Source: JBCBST01 sp039819115 | GTDB lineage: Bacteria > Bacteroidota > Rhodothermia > Balneolales > Balneolaceae | Assembly (NCBI GenBank): GCA_039819115.1 | Contig: JBCBST010000041.1 | Coordinates: 1-24,245 of the forward strand | Direction of reading: 5' to 3' | Length of the DNA stretch: 24,245 bases | Part shown: one piece after another, positions 6,269 through 13,411 of the stretch | Numbering within the stretch: the first letter of the stretch is position 1 | How the letters are laid out: every line of letters starts with the position of its first letter | The notes under the pieces: model-generated | Database searches by the model: none | The model's input: only the letters and a program-made list of their open reading frames with translations | What the model was told of the DNA's origin: nothing | Translations under genes and position numbers: made by a program

Positions 6269-7630
6269 TTAAAGAGCGAGAGAACGTTCATATTCGGCCA
6301 GCCGGATACGAACATTGGCATAAGCGATGGTCTGTTGTTGTTGAGCGGTGAACCATTGGGTTTGGGCATCAATCAGGTCAACCAATAGCAACTGGTTCTG
6401 CTCATATTGGCTTCGTTTGATGGTGTACACTTTTTCGGCACTTTTAACCTGATCATCGATGGCTTCCTGTTCTTCAAGTGCGGATTGAAGAGCCATTTGT
6501 GCCTGTATAACCTGGAGCCGGATACGTTGTTCAAGCTCAGAGAGCTGTACCTCGGCCTGTTTGGCATTTATCCGGGCCTGTTGAATACGGGATTTTCGCT
6601 GCAAGCCACTAAACAGTGGAAGGGTGAAGTTAAACTGAACCAGCTGGTAGTCTTCATCACCGGTAAAACGATAATCGAGGCCCTGGTATCCAGCCAGGAC
6701 CCCGACGGATGCTCTTGGTAGTCTACTTGCCCTTTCCAGGGTTACAAGTTCTTTTTGGGCTGAGAGAGCACCTCTTAATTGAGTTAACTCCTGTCGTTTC
6801 AGTAACGCCTGATCGATGGAAATGGAAAGTTCAGGAGTAGCCCCGGCTTGTGTTAGCTGTGATGTATACACTTCTATGGGGGACTGAAGCGATCGGTTGA
6901 GCAAGAAATTGAAGTAACTTTGAGCTACCATAACTTGTTCCTTTGCTGTTGCAAGCTCTGCTTCCAGGGCCGATACCTCATATTGAGTGCGATAAACCGC
7001 GTCAACGGTTGCTTTGTCATTGTCGACCAGGGTCCGGTTAACGCGGAGTAACTCCTGAACCAAACGTTGGTTGGATTCCAGGATATTGATCAGGTCGAGG
7101 GCCTGCAGATATCGGAAATAGGCGACTTTGACTTCCTTTTTCAGCTCCTGCTTATAGGCTTCGGTCTTTGCTTCCTGAACGCTAATCAAGGCCTTTTGGG
7201 CACGATACCCGAAATAGATATCGGTATTAAATAAGGGCTGGGCTATCGATAACCGTGTATCATGAAACCGGTTCAGGAAAAAAGGTTCATTTACGTTTTC
7301 AATCTCCGGAAACTGGTTGGTTCCGGTAAGCTGGTTTAGCGAATTGTACACGGGATTAAGCAAATCGCCTACGGGTATGGAAATCAATCGCCCCCCTCTG
7401 GCCAACGTGAAATCAGAAACAGCATTAACATCCGGGAAGAATAACCCCCGTGCTTCTTTTAATTGCTGGGTGGCCAGCTTTATATCGAGTTCCTGCTGCT
7501 TTAGCAGAAGATTGCTCTCCAGCGCTTCTTCAATATACTTCGGAAGCGGATTGGTTGGTTGTGCCATAAGCAAAGCGCCAGGAAAGCAGAGCACAACGCA
7601 TAAGAAAGTGGACGAAAAAAAGCGATGCAT
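6269..7630 (-). CDS. TolC-family outer membrane efflux protein
   Basis: A 453-residue outer-membrane channel, the exit duct of the pump. A signal peptide (MHRFFSSTFLCVVLCFPGAL, cleaved after MAQ) is followed by two related halves of long helices broken by short strands, as in the OEP/TolC family: N-terminal PKYIEEALESNLLLKQQELD, central YFRYLQALDLINILESNQRL, and the second repeat from SIDQALLKRQELTQL through SRLPRASVGVLAGYQG to the end. Its length is typical for bacteroidotal TolC proteins. It is the first gene of the operon. An inverted repeat at 7635-7653 just before its ATG is a possible regulator site, and TACCTTTTG (minus strand, near 7654-7662) resembles a -7 box with one extra T. No TetR, MarR or two-component regulator gene is adjacent. 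Confidence 0.92.
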   Translation of the reverse strand: MHRFFSSTFLCVVLCFPGALLMAQPTNPLPKYIEEALESNLLLKQQELDIKLATQQLKEARGLFFPDVNAVSDFTLARGGRLISIPVGDLLNPVYNSLNQLTGTNQFPEIENVNEPFFLNRFHDTRLSIAQPLFNTDIYFGYRAQKALISVQEAKTEAYKQELKKEVKVAYFRYLQALDLINILESNQRLVQELLRVNRTLVDNDKATVDAVYRTQYEVSALEAELATAKEQVMVAQSYFNFLLNRSLQSPIEVYTSQLTQAGATPELSISIDQALLKRQELTQLRGALSAQKELVTLERASRLPRASVGVLAGYQGLDYRFTGDEDYQLVQFNFTLPLFSGLQRKSRIQQARINAKQAEVQLSELEQRIRLQVIQAQMALQSALEEQEAIDDQVKSAEKVYTIKRSQYEQNQLLLVDLIDAQTQWFTAQQQQTIAYANVRIRLAEYERSLAL

Positions 7631-7634
7631 TACA

Positions 7635-7653
7635 ACTGAATTGATGGTTCAGT
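7635..7653. repeat. Inverted repeat, possible operator before the efflux operon
   Basis: ACTGAA (7635-7640) and TTCAGT (7648-7653) are perfect 6-bp arms around a 7-nt spacer. The site lies 5-23 bp upstream of the tolC ATG, just downstream of a -7-like TACCTTTTG. A protein bound here would block transcription or initiation. A chance repeat cannot be excluded. Confidence 0.35.
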
Positions 7654-7769
7654 CAAAAGGTATCGTGTGTTTGGCTAAATGAGAGTAGTGAAGCTGTTAA
7701 GGGCGGGTTTATCGGATGAACGGTAGGCTCAGAGGTGCGAATGGTAGGTAAAACACCGGGTATGCATAC

Positions 7770-7794
7770 AAAAAAACCCGGGCATGCCCGGGTT
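7770..7794 (-). terminator. Rho-independent terminator of second SnoaL-like gene
   Basis: A self-complementary stem with arms AACCCGGG and CCCGGGTT around CATG (7775-7794), followed on the minus strand by a T run (7776 down to 7770). It lies 22 bp past the stop of the gene ending at 7817 and separates that gene from the efflux operon. Confidence 0.82.
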
Positions 7795-7816
7795 GAATAG
7801 ATAGCCTGGGAAAAGA

Positions 7817-8173
7817 CTAAGCGTTATAGTAAAACCGGATACGGGTGATGAGTCCATCTTTCCAGGTTTGTACTTCTACCTGCTCCATTTTGTGGCGGGT
7901 TCCATTTTTAAACTCAATATCGGCCCAGGTCTCCAGAAACACGGTACCGGTTGCAGGGTCTTCTGCCCGTGAAATATCACCTCCGCCGTGCATGCCGGCT
8001 ACACTTTCCATCCATTGAACCTGAGTTTCACGATTGGCTGCTTTACCCTCAACAACGGTGCCATCGCCTTCTACTTTCACCACATCGTTGTGGTAGTACG
8101 TGTCAAAAGCTTCAAGGAGTTTACCCTGAGCCATAAGCTGAGAAATATGTTCTGAACGTTCGAGATTTGTCAT
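7817..8173 (-). CDS. SnoaL-like / NTF2-fold protein (paralogue 2)
   Basis: From the ATG at 8173 this is a 118-residue SnoaL-like protein (MTNLERSEHISQLMAQGKLL). An in-frame ATG at 8227 would add 18 residues not shared with the paralogue at 1654-2040, so the shorter start is preferred. Shared features with that paralogue are LLEAF, YYHNDVV, EGKAANRETQ, a central tryptophan strand (ETWADIEFKNG, compare VSWMDVSFKDG) and MEQ...W..G.I...FYYN. No catalytic residues can be assigned, and such proteins range from cyclases and hydratases to binding proteins. It is transcribed alone: a terminator follows at 7770-7794 and nadA lies 86 bp upstream. A near-match -7 box (GATATTTG, minus, 8248-8255) may serve as its promoter. 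Confidence 0.75.
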   Translation of the reverse strand: MTNLERSEHISQLMAQGKLLEAFDTYYHNDVVKVEGDGTVVEGKAANRETQVQWMESVAGMHGGGDISRAEDPATGTVFLETWADIEFKNGTRHKMEQVEVQTWKDGLITRIRFYYNA

Positions 8174-8259
8174 AATGATCGGGTTAGTTAAGAATAATGG
8201 ATAATACTGCTCTCCACATACTAACAATTAACCCCGGCAAAAAGGGACAAATATCGGAA

Positions 8260-9369
8260 TCAACTCCGCTCCAGCATCCGTTCCAGCGAAAGGACCGCAT
8301 ATTTAGCTACTTCTTCGGGTACGGTAATCTGATTCACCACTTCGCCCTGTTCCAGCTTTTCAAGGCTCCACAGTAAGTGAGGAAGGTCGATACGGTTCAT
8401 CGTTAAACAAGGACACATAAAGGGATTCAGTGACACAATGTCCTTATCCGGGTTTTCGTCAATAATGCGCTGTACCAGATTCATTTCTGTACCGATTGCC
8501 CATTTTGAACCGGCGGGAGCATCCTTAATCATATTGATGATATAATTGGTAGACCCGGCAAAATCGGAAGCCTGAACCACATCGAATGTACACTCCGGAT
8601 GAACCAGGATATTGATCTCCGGATCTTTTTTGCGAAGGGCCTCGATATGACTCACGTTAAATTTCTCGTGTACAGAGCAGTGCCCTTTCCAAAGAATGAC
8701 TTTTACGTCCTCAACCTCACCCTCAAATTCAAAGCTGTTAGAAAGTGGATCGTACACGGCCATTTCGTCCAGCCTGATGCCCATATCAAATGCTGTATTA
8801 CGACCCAGGTGCTGATCAGGTAAAAAGAGCATGCGTTTTTTCTGGGTGAAGGCCCATTCCAGCATCTTGCGCACATTACCCGAGGTTACACAGGCACCAC
8901 CATACTTACCGACGAATCCTTTTATTGCTGCGGTGGAGTTCACGTAGGTAAGAGGAAGGATAGTATCGCCCCAGGTGCTCTGCATCAGTTCCCAACCGCG
9001 TTCGGTTTGGTCAATATCGGCCATATCAGCCATGGAGCATCCGGCGCGTAAATCGGGTAAGATCACCTTCTGATCAGGGCGGGTGAGCATATCGGCTGTT
9101 TCCGCCATAAAATGAACCCCGCAAAAGGCAATGAACTCAGCCTCCGGCATTTCGGCACAGATTTGAGCCAGCTTGAGGGAGTCACCCCGGGCATCCGCAA
9201 ACTGTATAACTTCATCTTTCTGATAATGGTGACCGGGCATAAACAACCGGGACCCCATCTTCTCTTTGATTTCCCATACGCGGGCTTTCATTTCGGCTTC
9301 ACTAAGCTCACTGTATCGCTGAGGTAGTGATACTTCTGATTCAATGTCTAAGAGTTCTAAAACGTCCAT
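8260..9369 (-). CDS. nadA: Quinolinate synthase NadA
   Basis: Condenses iminoaspartate with dihydroxyacetone phosphate to quinolinate in de novo NAD synthesis, using a 4Fe-4S cluster. The 369-residue protein is full length and of the Bacillus-like longer type. Signature segments are GHHYQKDEVIQFADARGDSL, CGVHFMAETADML, PDLRAGCSMADM, VNSTAAIKG, FLPDQHLGRNTA, HPEC and NPFMCPCLTMNRI. Cysteines C111, C231 and C321 line up, one residue displaced, with the cluster ligands known for B. subtilis NadA (C110, C230, C320); C319 makes a CPC motif. It is the second gene of nadC-nadA, 27 bp after nadC. No L-aspartate oxidase (nadB) or aspartate dehydrogenase gene is in this window, so the iminoaspartate source must lie elsewhere. 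Gene order resembles the Firmicute nadBCA/nifS locus, with a cysteine desulfurase divergent from it. Confidence 0.96.
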   Translation of the reverse strand: MDVLELLDIESEVSLPQRYSELSEAEMKARVWEIKEKMGSRLFMPGHHYQKDEVIQFADARGDSLKLAQICAEMPEAEFIAFCGVHFMAETADMLTRPDQKVILPDLRAGCSMADMADIDQTERGWELMQSTWGDTILPLTYVNSTAAIKGFVGKYGGACVTSGNVRKMLEWAFTQKKRMLFLPDQHLGRNTAFDMGIRLDEMAVYDPLSNSFEFEGEVEDVKVILWKGHCSVHEKFNVSHIEALRKKDPEINILVHPECTFDVVQASDFAGSTNYIINMIKDAPAGSKWAIGTEMNLVQRIIDENPDKDIVSLNPFMCPCLTMNRIDLPHLLWSLEKLEQGEVVNQITVPEEVAKYAVLSLERMLERS

Positions 9370-9396
9370 TTAGAGTTCGGAACCGGGTTCCGCTCC

Positions 9397-10230
9397 TTAT
9401 TCTTGAATTAAGTTAAAACTAATATCTAAGGCTGTTACAGAATGAGTTAACCATCCCATAGAAAGCACATCAGCGCCACAACCTTTATAGGTTTGGATGT
9501 TTTCTGGTGTAATCCCTCCAGAAACTTCGATTAAAATATGCCCGGGAATCATAGCCCTGTATTGCTGCACTTCCTGAGCTGACCGGTTGTCGAGCATAAT
9601 AATATCCACGTTATTGTTGACTGCTTCCAACACCTGCTCTCTGGTCTCCGTTTCTACCTCAATTTTTACCGTGTGCCCGATGTGGTTGCGAACGCTCTGT
9701 ACAGCATGGGTTATACCACCTGCTCCTTTAATATGATTGTCTTTAATCATGACCGCATCATCCAGTCGGAACCGATGGTTTTTCCCTCCTCCACAGCGAA
9801 CGGCGTATTTTTGAAGAGCGCGCAAACCGGGTAATGTTTTGCGTGTATCGGTAATGAGGATGGAGGCATCATCCAGAGCGTCAACCATAGCGCGGGTCGT
9901 GGTAGCAATTCCGCTCAGGTGCTGAAGGGTATTGAGGATGGTTCGTTCCGCTTTTAATAACCCTGATATGGATCCTGAAACCGTCGCCACGGATTCTCCG
10001 GCATGAACCGATTCCCCATCATGTTTAAAAACGTCTACGTCAGCGGAGATATGGAGTAATGAATAGGCCGTGGTTACAGCATCCAGCCCTGCTAACACAC
10101 CCTCTTGTTTTGCAATGAATAGTCCTTTTCCGTACTCATCCTTAAAAATAGAGTCGGTGGTAAGGTCGCCCATGCCGATATCAGTCGTTAACTCAGCAGA
10201 GAGAATTTCTTTTAATGCAGAACGGTTCAT
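9397..10230 (-). CDS. nadC: Nicotinate-nucleotide pyrophosphorylase (carboxylating), NadC
   Basis: Transfers phosphoribose from PRPP to quinolinate and decarboxylates it to nicotinate mononucleotide, the step after NadA. The 277-residue length is normal. Family motifs are GDLTTD (21-26), AERTILN (94-100), DTRKTLPGLR (128-137) followed by K141, GGGKNHRFRLDD (147-158), IKDNH (162-166), VEVETE (191-195 region), MLDN (212-215) and SGGI (237-240), covering the substrate-binding Arg/Lys/His residues and catalytic acidic residues. It is the first gene of the minus-strand operon and is followed by nadA after 27 bp. A TATCTTTG -7 box at 10269-10276 gives a leader of about 30 nt. Confidence 0.96.
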   Translation of the reverse strand: MNRSALKEILSAELTTDIGMGDLTTDSIFKDEYGKGLFIAKQEGVLAGLDAVTTAYSLLHISADVDVFKHDGESVHAGESVATVSGSISGLLKAERTILNTLQHLSGIATTTRAMVDALDDASILITDTRKTLPGLRALQKYAVRCGGGKNHRFRLDDAVMIKDNHIKGAGGITHAVQSVRNHIGHTVKIEVETETREQVLEAVNNNVDIIMLDNRSAQEVQQYRAMIPGHILIEVSGGITPENIQTYKGCGADVLSMGWLTHSVTALDISFNLIQE

Positions 10231-10268
10231 GGAGTGAAAGCGGTACGAGGATTCAGTACTTTAGCATC

Positions 10269-10276
10269 CAAAGATA
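10269..10276 (-). promoter_or_regulatory. -7 box of the nadC-nadA operon
   Basis: The minus strand reads TATCTTTG, an exact Bacteroidota -7 box, identical to the one at 1322-1329. Transcription would start near 10262, about 30 nt before the nadC ATG. The -33 region would fall on the palindrome at 10287-10301, and no TTTG is visible there. Confidence 0.5.
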
Positions 10277-10286
10277 CAAAGTTTTC

Positions 10287-10301
10287 CACATTAAGAATGT
10301 G
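10287..10301. promoter_or_regulatory. Palindrome in the nadCA/cysteine desulfurase divergent promoter region
   Basis: CACATT (10287-10292) and AATGTG (10296-10301) are perfect 6-bp arms around AAG. The site lies directly before the desulfurase ATG (10307) and where the -33 contact of the nadC promoter would fall. A bound regulator could control both directions. Known NAD regulators (NiaR, NrtR, NadQ) use palindromes, but I cannot match this one to any of them. Confidence 0.4.
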
Positions 10302-10306
10302 TTAAC

Positions 10307-11446
10307 ATGATCTATTTAGATTACGCATCCACTACACCGATGAGTCCGTTGGCCATCGAGGTGTATTCCAATGTCGCGGCCCGGTTTTACGGTAACACGA
10401 GTAGTCTTCATGATATTGGGTCATCAGGCGCCCAGGTTGTTGAGGCGTCCCGAAAAGCTATTGCTAACCTGTTTCACGCCGAAGAACGCGGTGTGTTTTT
10501 TACGGGTGGGGGGTCAGATTCCAATGCTCTTGCTATTCAATCCCTGGTAAAGGGCCATTCTGATCGCGGTAGACACCTGATAACCAGTCAGGTTGAGCAT
10601 TCTTCGGTGACCAACGTGTTCAAAAAGCTGGAAGCCGAAGGGTTTGACGTCACCTATCTTGGAGTAGATGAATTCGGTTTGATTGCTCTATCTGAGTTGG
10701 AAGCGCACCTTCGACCGGATACTATGCTGGTTTCCATACAGCATGCCAACAGCGAAACCGGCATTATTCAGCCTGTGGAACACATCGGGACCTTGTTAAA
10801 AGAGAAACAGATTTTGTTTCACAGTGATTGTGTACAAACCTTTGGTAAGATTCCATTATCTGCCCGGTGGTTTGATAGTTGTTCGATAAGTGCACATAAG
10901 CTGTACGGTCCGAAAGGAGTTGGAGCGGTGTACCTGCAGCCCCATTCAAACTGGGCAAGTATTCAGCCGGGAACAACCCAGGAAAAAGGGCTCCGTCCCG
11001 GTACGCTAAACACCCCAGGTATAGCAGCGTTTGCCACAGCGGCCAAGGAGCTTAGCCAGGAACAGGAGGCTGAATATAACCGCTATCGGGAACTCCGCGC
11101 ATACACCATCAAACAGCTCAAGACGCTTGAGTTTGAGGTTGAAATTCAGGGACATGAGGAACATCAGTTACCCCATATCTTAGGTCTTCGCTTTCCGGGA
11201 ATGGAAGGTCAGTTTTTTATGCTGGAATGCAGCCAGGCAGGGGTTGCCATTGCCACCGGAAGTGCCTGCCAAACCGGCCAGCAGATGCCCTCTGGTGTTC
11301 AGCTCGCATTAGGAAAATCTACACAAGAAGCACGGGAGTTTGTTCGTTTATCCTTCGGAAAGCAAACAACCACGGAGCAGATTGATCAGGTTATTCCTAA
11401 ATTTGACACTATCTTATCCCGACATTTTCAAAAAGTTAAACTCTAA
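10307..11446 (+). CDS. Cysteine desulfurase (NifS/IscS family, class V aminotransferase)
   Basis: A PLP enzyme that removes sulfur from cysteine for Fe-S cluster or other thiol-group synthesis. The 379 residues are near the family norm. Visible motifs are YLDYASTTPM at the N-terminus, GGGSDSNALAI, SQVEHSSV with PLP-stacking H98, NSETGIIQP (148-156), HSDCVQTFGK with D174, the PLP-lysine segment SISAHKLYGPKG with K198, and ATGSACQTG with catalytic C321. Its position, divergent from nadC-nadA, mirrors loci in Gram-positive bacteria where a dedicated NifS-like enzyme (NadS) builds the NadA cluster, so a NadA-supporting role is likely but inferred. A general IscS role is the alternative; no iscU or sufE is nearby. 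It is followed by the DsbA-like gene after 10 bp. Confidence 0.92.
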   Translation: MIYLDYASTTPMSPLAIEVYSNVAARFYGNTSSLHDIGSSGAQVVEASRKAIANLFHAEERGVFFTGGGSDSNALAIQSLVKGHSDRGRHLITSQVEHSSVTNVFKKLEAEGFDVTYLGVDEFGLIALSELEAHLRPDTMLVSIQHANSETGIIQPVEHIGTLLKEKQILFHSDCVQTFGKIPLSARWFDSCSISAHKLYGPKGVGAVYLQPHSNWASIQPGTTQEKGLRPGTLNTPGIAAFATAAKELSQEQEAEYNRYRELRAYTIKQLKTLEFEVEIQGHEEHQLPHILGLRFPGMEGQFFMLECSQAGVAIATGSACQTGQQMPSGVQLALGKSTQEAREFVRLSFGKQTTTEQIDQVIPKFDTILSRHFQKVKL

Positions 11447-11456
11447 TTATCAATTC

Positions 11457-12011
11457 ATGAAAAGAGGAAGTTTTATAGCCGTTTGTATCGCATTAATGAG
11501 CATGGGGACACTTTCAGCCCAGGATACAACCGCTCCCATCACCCTCACCAAGTACAGCGACTACCAATGCCCTGCCTGTAAATACTTCGGAGACGTGGTG
11601 AGTGAGCTGAAAGAGATGTATGGTGATCAGCTTGTAGTAGAATACAAGCATTACCCGTTGAATATGCATCAGTACGCGCAACTTGCTGCACGAACAGTAG
11701 AAGCCGCACGGGTACAGGGTAAAGGACAGGAGATGCACCAAATGGTATTTGACGGTCAGGCGGTCTGGTCCAGAGGAAATGCAGAGGTAACGTTTATCAA
11801 CTATGCGAATGAATTGAAGTTGGATATCGATCAGTTTAAAACCGACATGAACTCTGCCGATATGCAGCGTATTGTAATGGCGGATAAGCGAGACGGCCGT
11901 AATTTAGGGGTGAGTTCTACTCCTACTTTTTTCCTGAATGGAAAGAAAATCGAGAAGAACCCTGGTAATGCAACCGATTTTAAGACCTACATCGATGCCA
12001 ATATAAAGTAG
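11457..12011 (+). CDS. DsbA-family thioredoxin-fold exported protein
   Basis: A 184-residue exported thiol-disulfide protein. The ATG at 11457 gives a signal peptide (MKRGSFIAVCIALMSMGTLS then AQ). A longer frame opens at 11340, but it overlaps the desulfurase gene and lacks a signal, so I reject it. The mature part begins with a thioredoxin strand and the active site C38-P-A-C41 within YSDYQCPACKYF. The family cis-proline is P156 in GVSSTPTFFLNGK. An inserted helical region at about 75-145 fits the DsbA/BdbD group with the Thioredoxin_4 pattern (KHYPLNMHQYA). It probably oxidises or isomerises disulfides in the periplasm, but CPAC alone does not fix the direction. It is the last gene of a two-gene unit closed by the terminator at 12034-12067. 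Confidence 0.88.
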   Translation: MKRGSFIAVCIALMSMGTLSAQDTTAPITLTKYSDYQCPACKYFGDVVSELKEMYGDQLVVEYKHYPLNMHQYAQLAARTVEAARVQGKGQEMHQMVFDGQAVWSRGNAEVTFINYANELKLDIDQFKTDMNSADMQRIVMADKRDGRNLGVSSTPTFFLNGKKIEKNPGNATDFKTYIDANIK

Positions 12012-12033
12012 GCTCATCATTTTTCAGATGGAT

Positions 12034-12067
12034 AAAGGTTTCGGTAGTACAAATCGAAACCTTTTTT
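12034..12067 (+). terminator. Rho-independent terminator after the DsbA-like gene
   Basis: AAAGGTTTCG (12034-12043) and CGAAACCTTT (12055-12064) form a perfect 10-bp stem with an 11-nt loop, followed by TTT and then ATTTT. It lies only 10 bp before the next ATG, so the DUF3667 gene either needs read-through or has its promoter inside this region. Confidence 0.8.
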
Positions 12068-12077
12068 ATTTTAAGGG

Positions 12078-12854
12078 ATGGAGGAAACAGCGGCTATAAC
12101 CAGTGAACACTGCCTGAATTGTGGGGAAAAAGTAACGGGTAAATTCTGTTCAAGTTGTGGACAGAAGTTGCAGCCAACGAAAGTGCCACTTCGTATTTAC
12201 CTGGAAGATGCCGTCGAAACGCTTTTTAACATCGACAACCGGGTATTTAAAACGCTGAAAGACTTATTTCTAAAGCCCGGAGAGATCACCCAAAACTACC
12301 TGGAAGGTCAACGGGCCGCTTATTTGCCTCCATTGCGCATTTACCTCTCGATCAGTGTGCTGTATTTCTTAATTATCGGATTAACGGGGAGTAAGCAGAT
12401 TTTGTTTGTGAACTTTGGAACCGATGGGGATGAATCTGCTATGAGTGATGTGGCAGGATTGGTTCAGTTTTCTATGTTTTTGCTGGTTCCACTGTTTGGA
12501 TGGTTTATAAAACTATTTGTATGGCGACGAAAGGCCTTTTTTGTGGAATACCTGATCCTGTCCATGCACATCCATAGCGTGTGGTTTGTAATAAGCATTT
12601 TGAATGCATTATTAGAGGTGGCTACGGAGATTCAATCCATTCCGGATGGTTCTGTCGCGTATTATGCATCCCTTGTCTCCGCCGTTGGAGTCTCCATACT
12701 GATGTTTGGCTACCCGGTTATTTTCATAAAAAAAGTAATCAATAAGGGATGGATTGGCAGTACTCTTCGGTTTTTCGGAGCTTTCATGTTGTATGGAATG
12801 TCCTTAGCCGGGATACTGGCCATTTATTTCTTTTTGTTCATGAATGAATCTTAG
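12078..12854 (+). CDS. DUF3667-type zinc-ribbon membrane protein
   Basis: A 258-residue protein with an N-terminal zinc ribbon (C12-x2-C15 ... C24-x2-C27, in CLNCGEKVTGKFCSSCGQKL). The conserved segment LFNIDNRVFKTLKDLFLKPGEITQNYLEGQR follows in pieces (about residues 49-79). About five transmembrane helices follow (near 89-105, 127-145, 156-176, 195-215 and 230-255). This layout is that of the DUF3667 family, common in Bacteroidota and without known function. It starts 10 bp after a terminator and 8 bp before the gamma-carbonic anhydrase-like gene, so it heads the next plus-strand gene run. There is no signal peptide; the ribbon is expected on the cytoplasmic side. Confidence 0.8.
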   Translation: MEETAAITSEHCLNCGEKVTGKFCSSCGQKLQPTKVPLRIYLEDAVETLFNIDNRVFKTLKDLFLKPGEITQNYLEGQRAAYLPPLRIYLSISVLYFLIIGLTGSKQILFVNFGTDGDESAMSDVAGLVQFSMFLLVPLFGWFIKLFVWRRKAFFVEYLILSMHIHSVWFVISILNALLEVATEIQSIPDGSVAYYASLVSAVGVSILMFGYPVIFIKKVINKGWIGSTLRFFGAFMLYGMSLAGILAIYFFLFMNES

Positions 12855-12862
12855 CTTAGCAT

Positions 12863-13411
12863 ATGATTTACGAGTTCCTGGGAAAATCCCCACAATTCAA
12901 CGAAAGCAACTTCATCGCGCCGAGCGCAGATATCATAGGCGATGTTACTCTGGGTGAGGAAAGCAGTGTATGGTTCAATGTCACCATACGGGGCGATGTC
13001 AACAAAATCCGTATTGGAAAGCGATCTAATGTTCAGGACAACGCCTGTATTCATGTAATGAATCAGACAGGACCTACTATAATTGGTGATGAGGTAACCA
13101 TAGGGCATGGCGCCATGATTCATGGATGTACCTTACACGATCGCGTATTGATTGGTATCAATGCGGTTGTACTGGATAAAGCGGTTATTCCTTCTGATGT
13201 CATCATTGCAGCGGGTACGCTGGTTCCTCCGGGAAAAAAATTGGAACCCGGATTCCTGTACATGGGATCACCTGCAAAAGCGGTTCGGGAGTTAACCCCG
13301 GAAGAAATCGAATCCATCAAAGGGTATGCCAGCAATTACGTGAAATATTCCCGGGCGTACATGCAAAAAGACACCTACGATCGAAATCCATTCTATCCTA
13401 AGGAAGAATGA
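12863..13411 (+). CDS. Gamma-carbonic anhydrase-like hexapeptide-repeat protein
   Basis: A 182-residue left-handed beta-helix protein of the gamma-CA/YrdA/PaaY group. Hexapeptide turns are visible throughout (IGDVTLGEESSVWFNVTIRG, IRIGKRSNVQD, IIGDEVTIGHG, VLIGINAVV). The zinc histidines are H64, H82 and H87 with the expected 5-residue spacing of the last two (GHGAMIHG). R43 and D45 of the RGD motif and the NVQDN segment are also kept. Homologues form trimers and may hydrate CO2 or act on acyl-CoA thioesters; many tested members are weakly active, so activity is uncertain. Its stop overlaps the hemW start by 4 bp (ATGA), so the two are translationally coupled. Confidence 0.9.
   Translation: MIYEFLGKSPQFNESNFIAPSADIIGDVTLGEESSVWFNVTIRGDVNKIRIGKRSNVQDNACIHVMNQTGPTIIGDEVTIGHGAMIHGCTLHDRVLIGINAVVLDKAVIPSDVIIAAGTLVPPGKKLEPGFLYMGSPAKAVRELTPEEIESIKGYASNYVKYSRAYMQKDTYDRNPFYPKEE

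Noticed and set aside
6259..6372. Longer start of the membrane-fusion protein
   Set aside because: It would place 38 polar residues before a clear lipoprotein signal and overlaps the tolC gene.
11340..11456. Longer start of the DsbA-like protein
   Set aside because: It overlaps the cysteine desulfurase in another frame and hides the signal peptide that begins at 11457.
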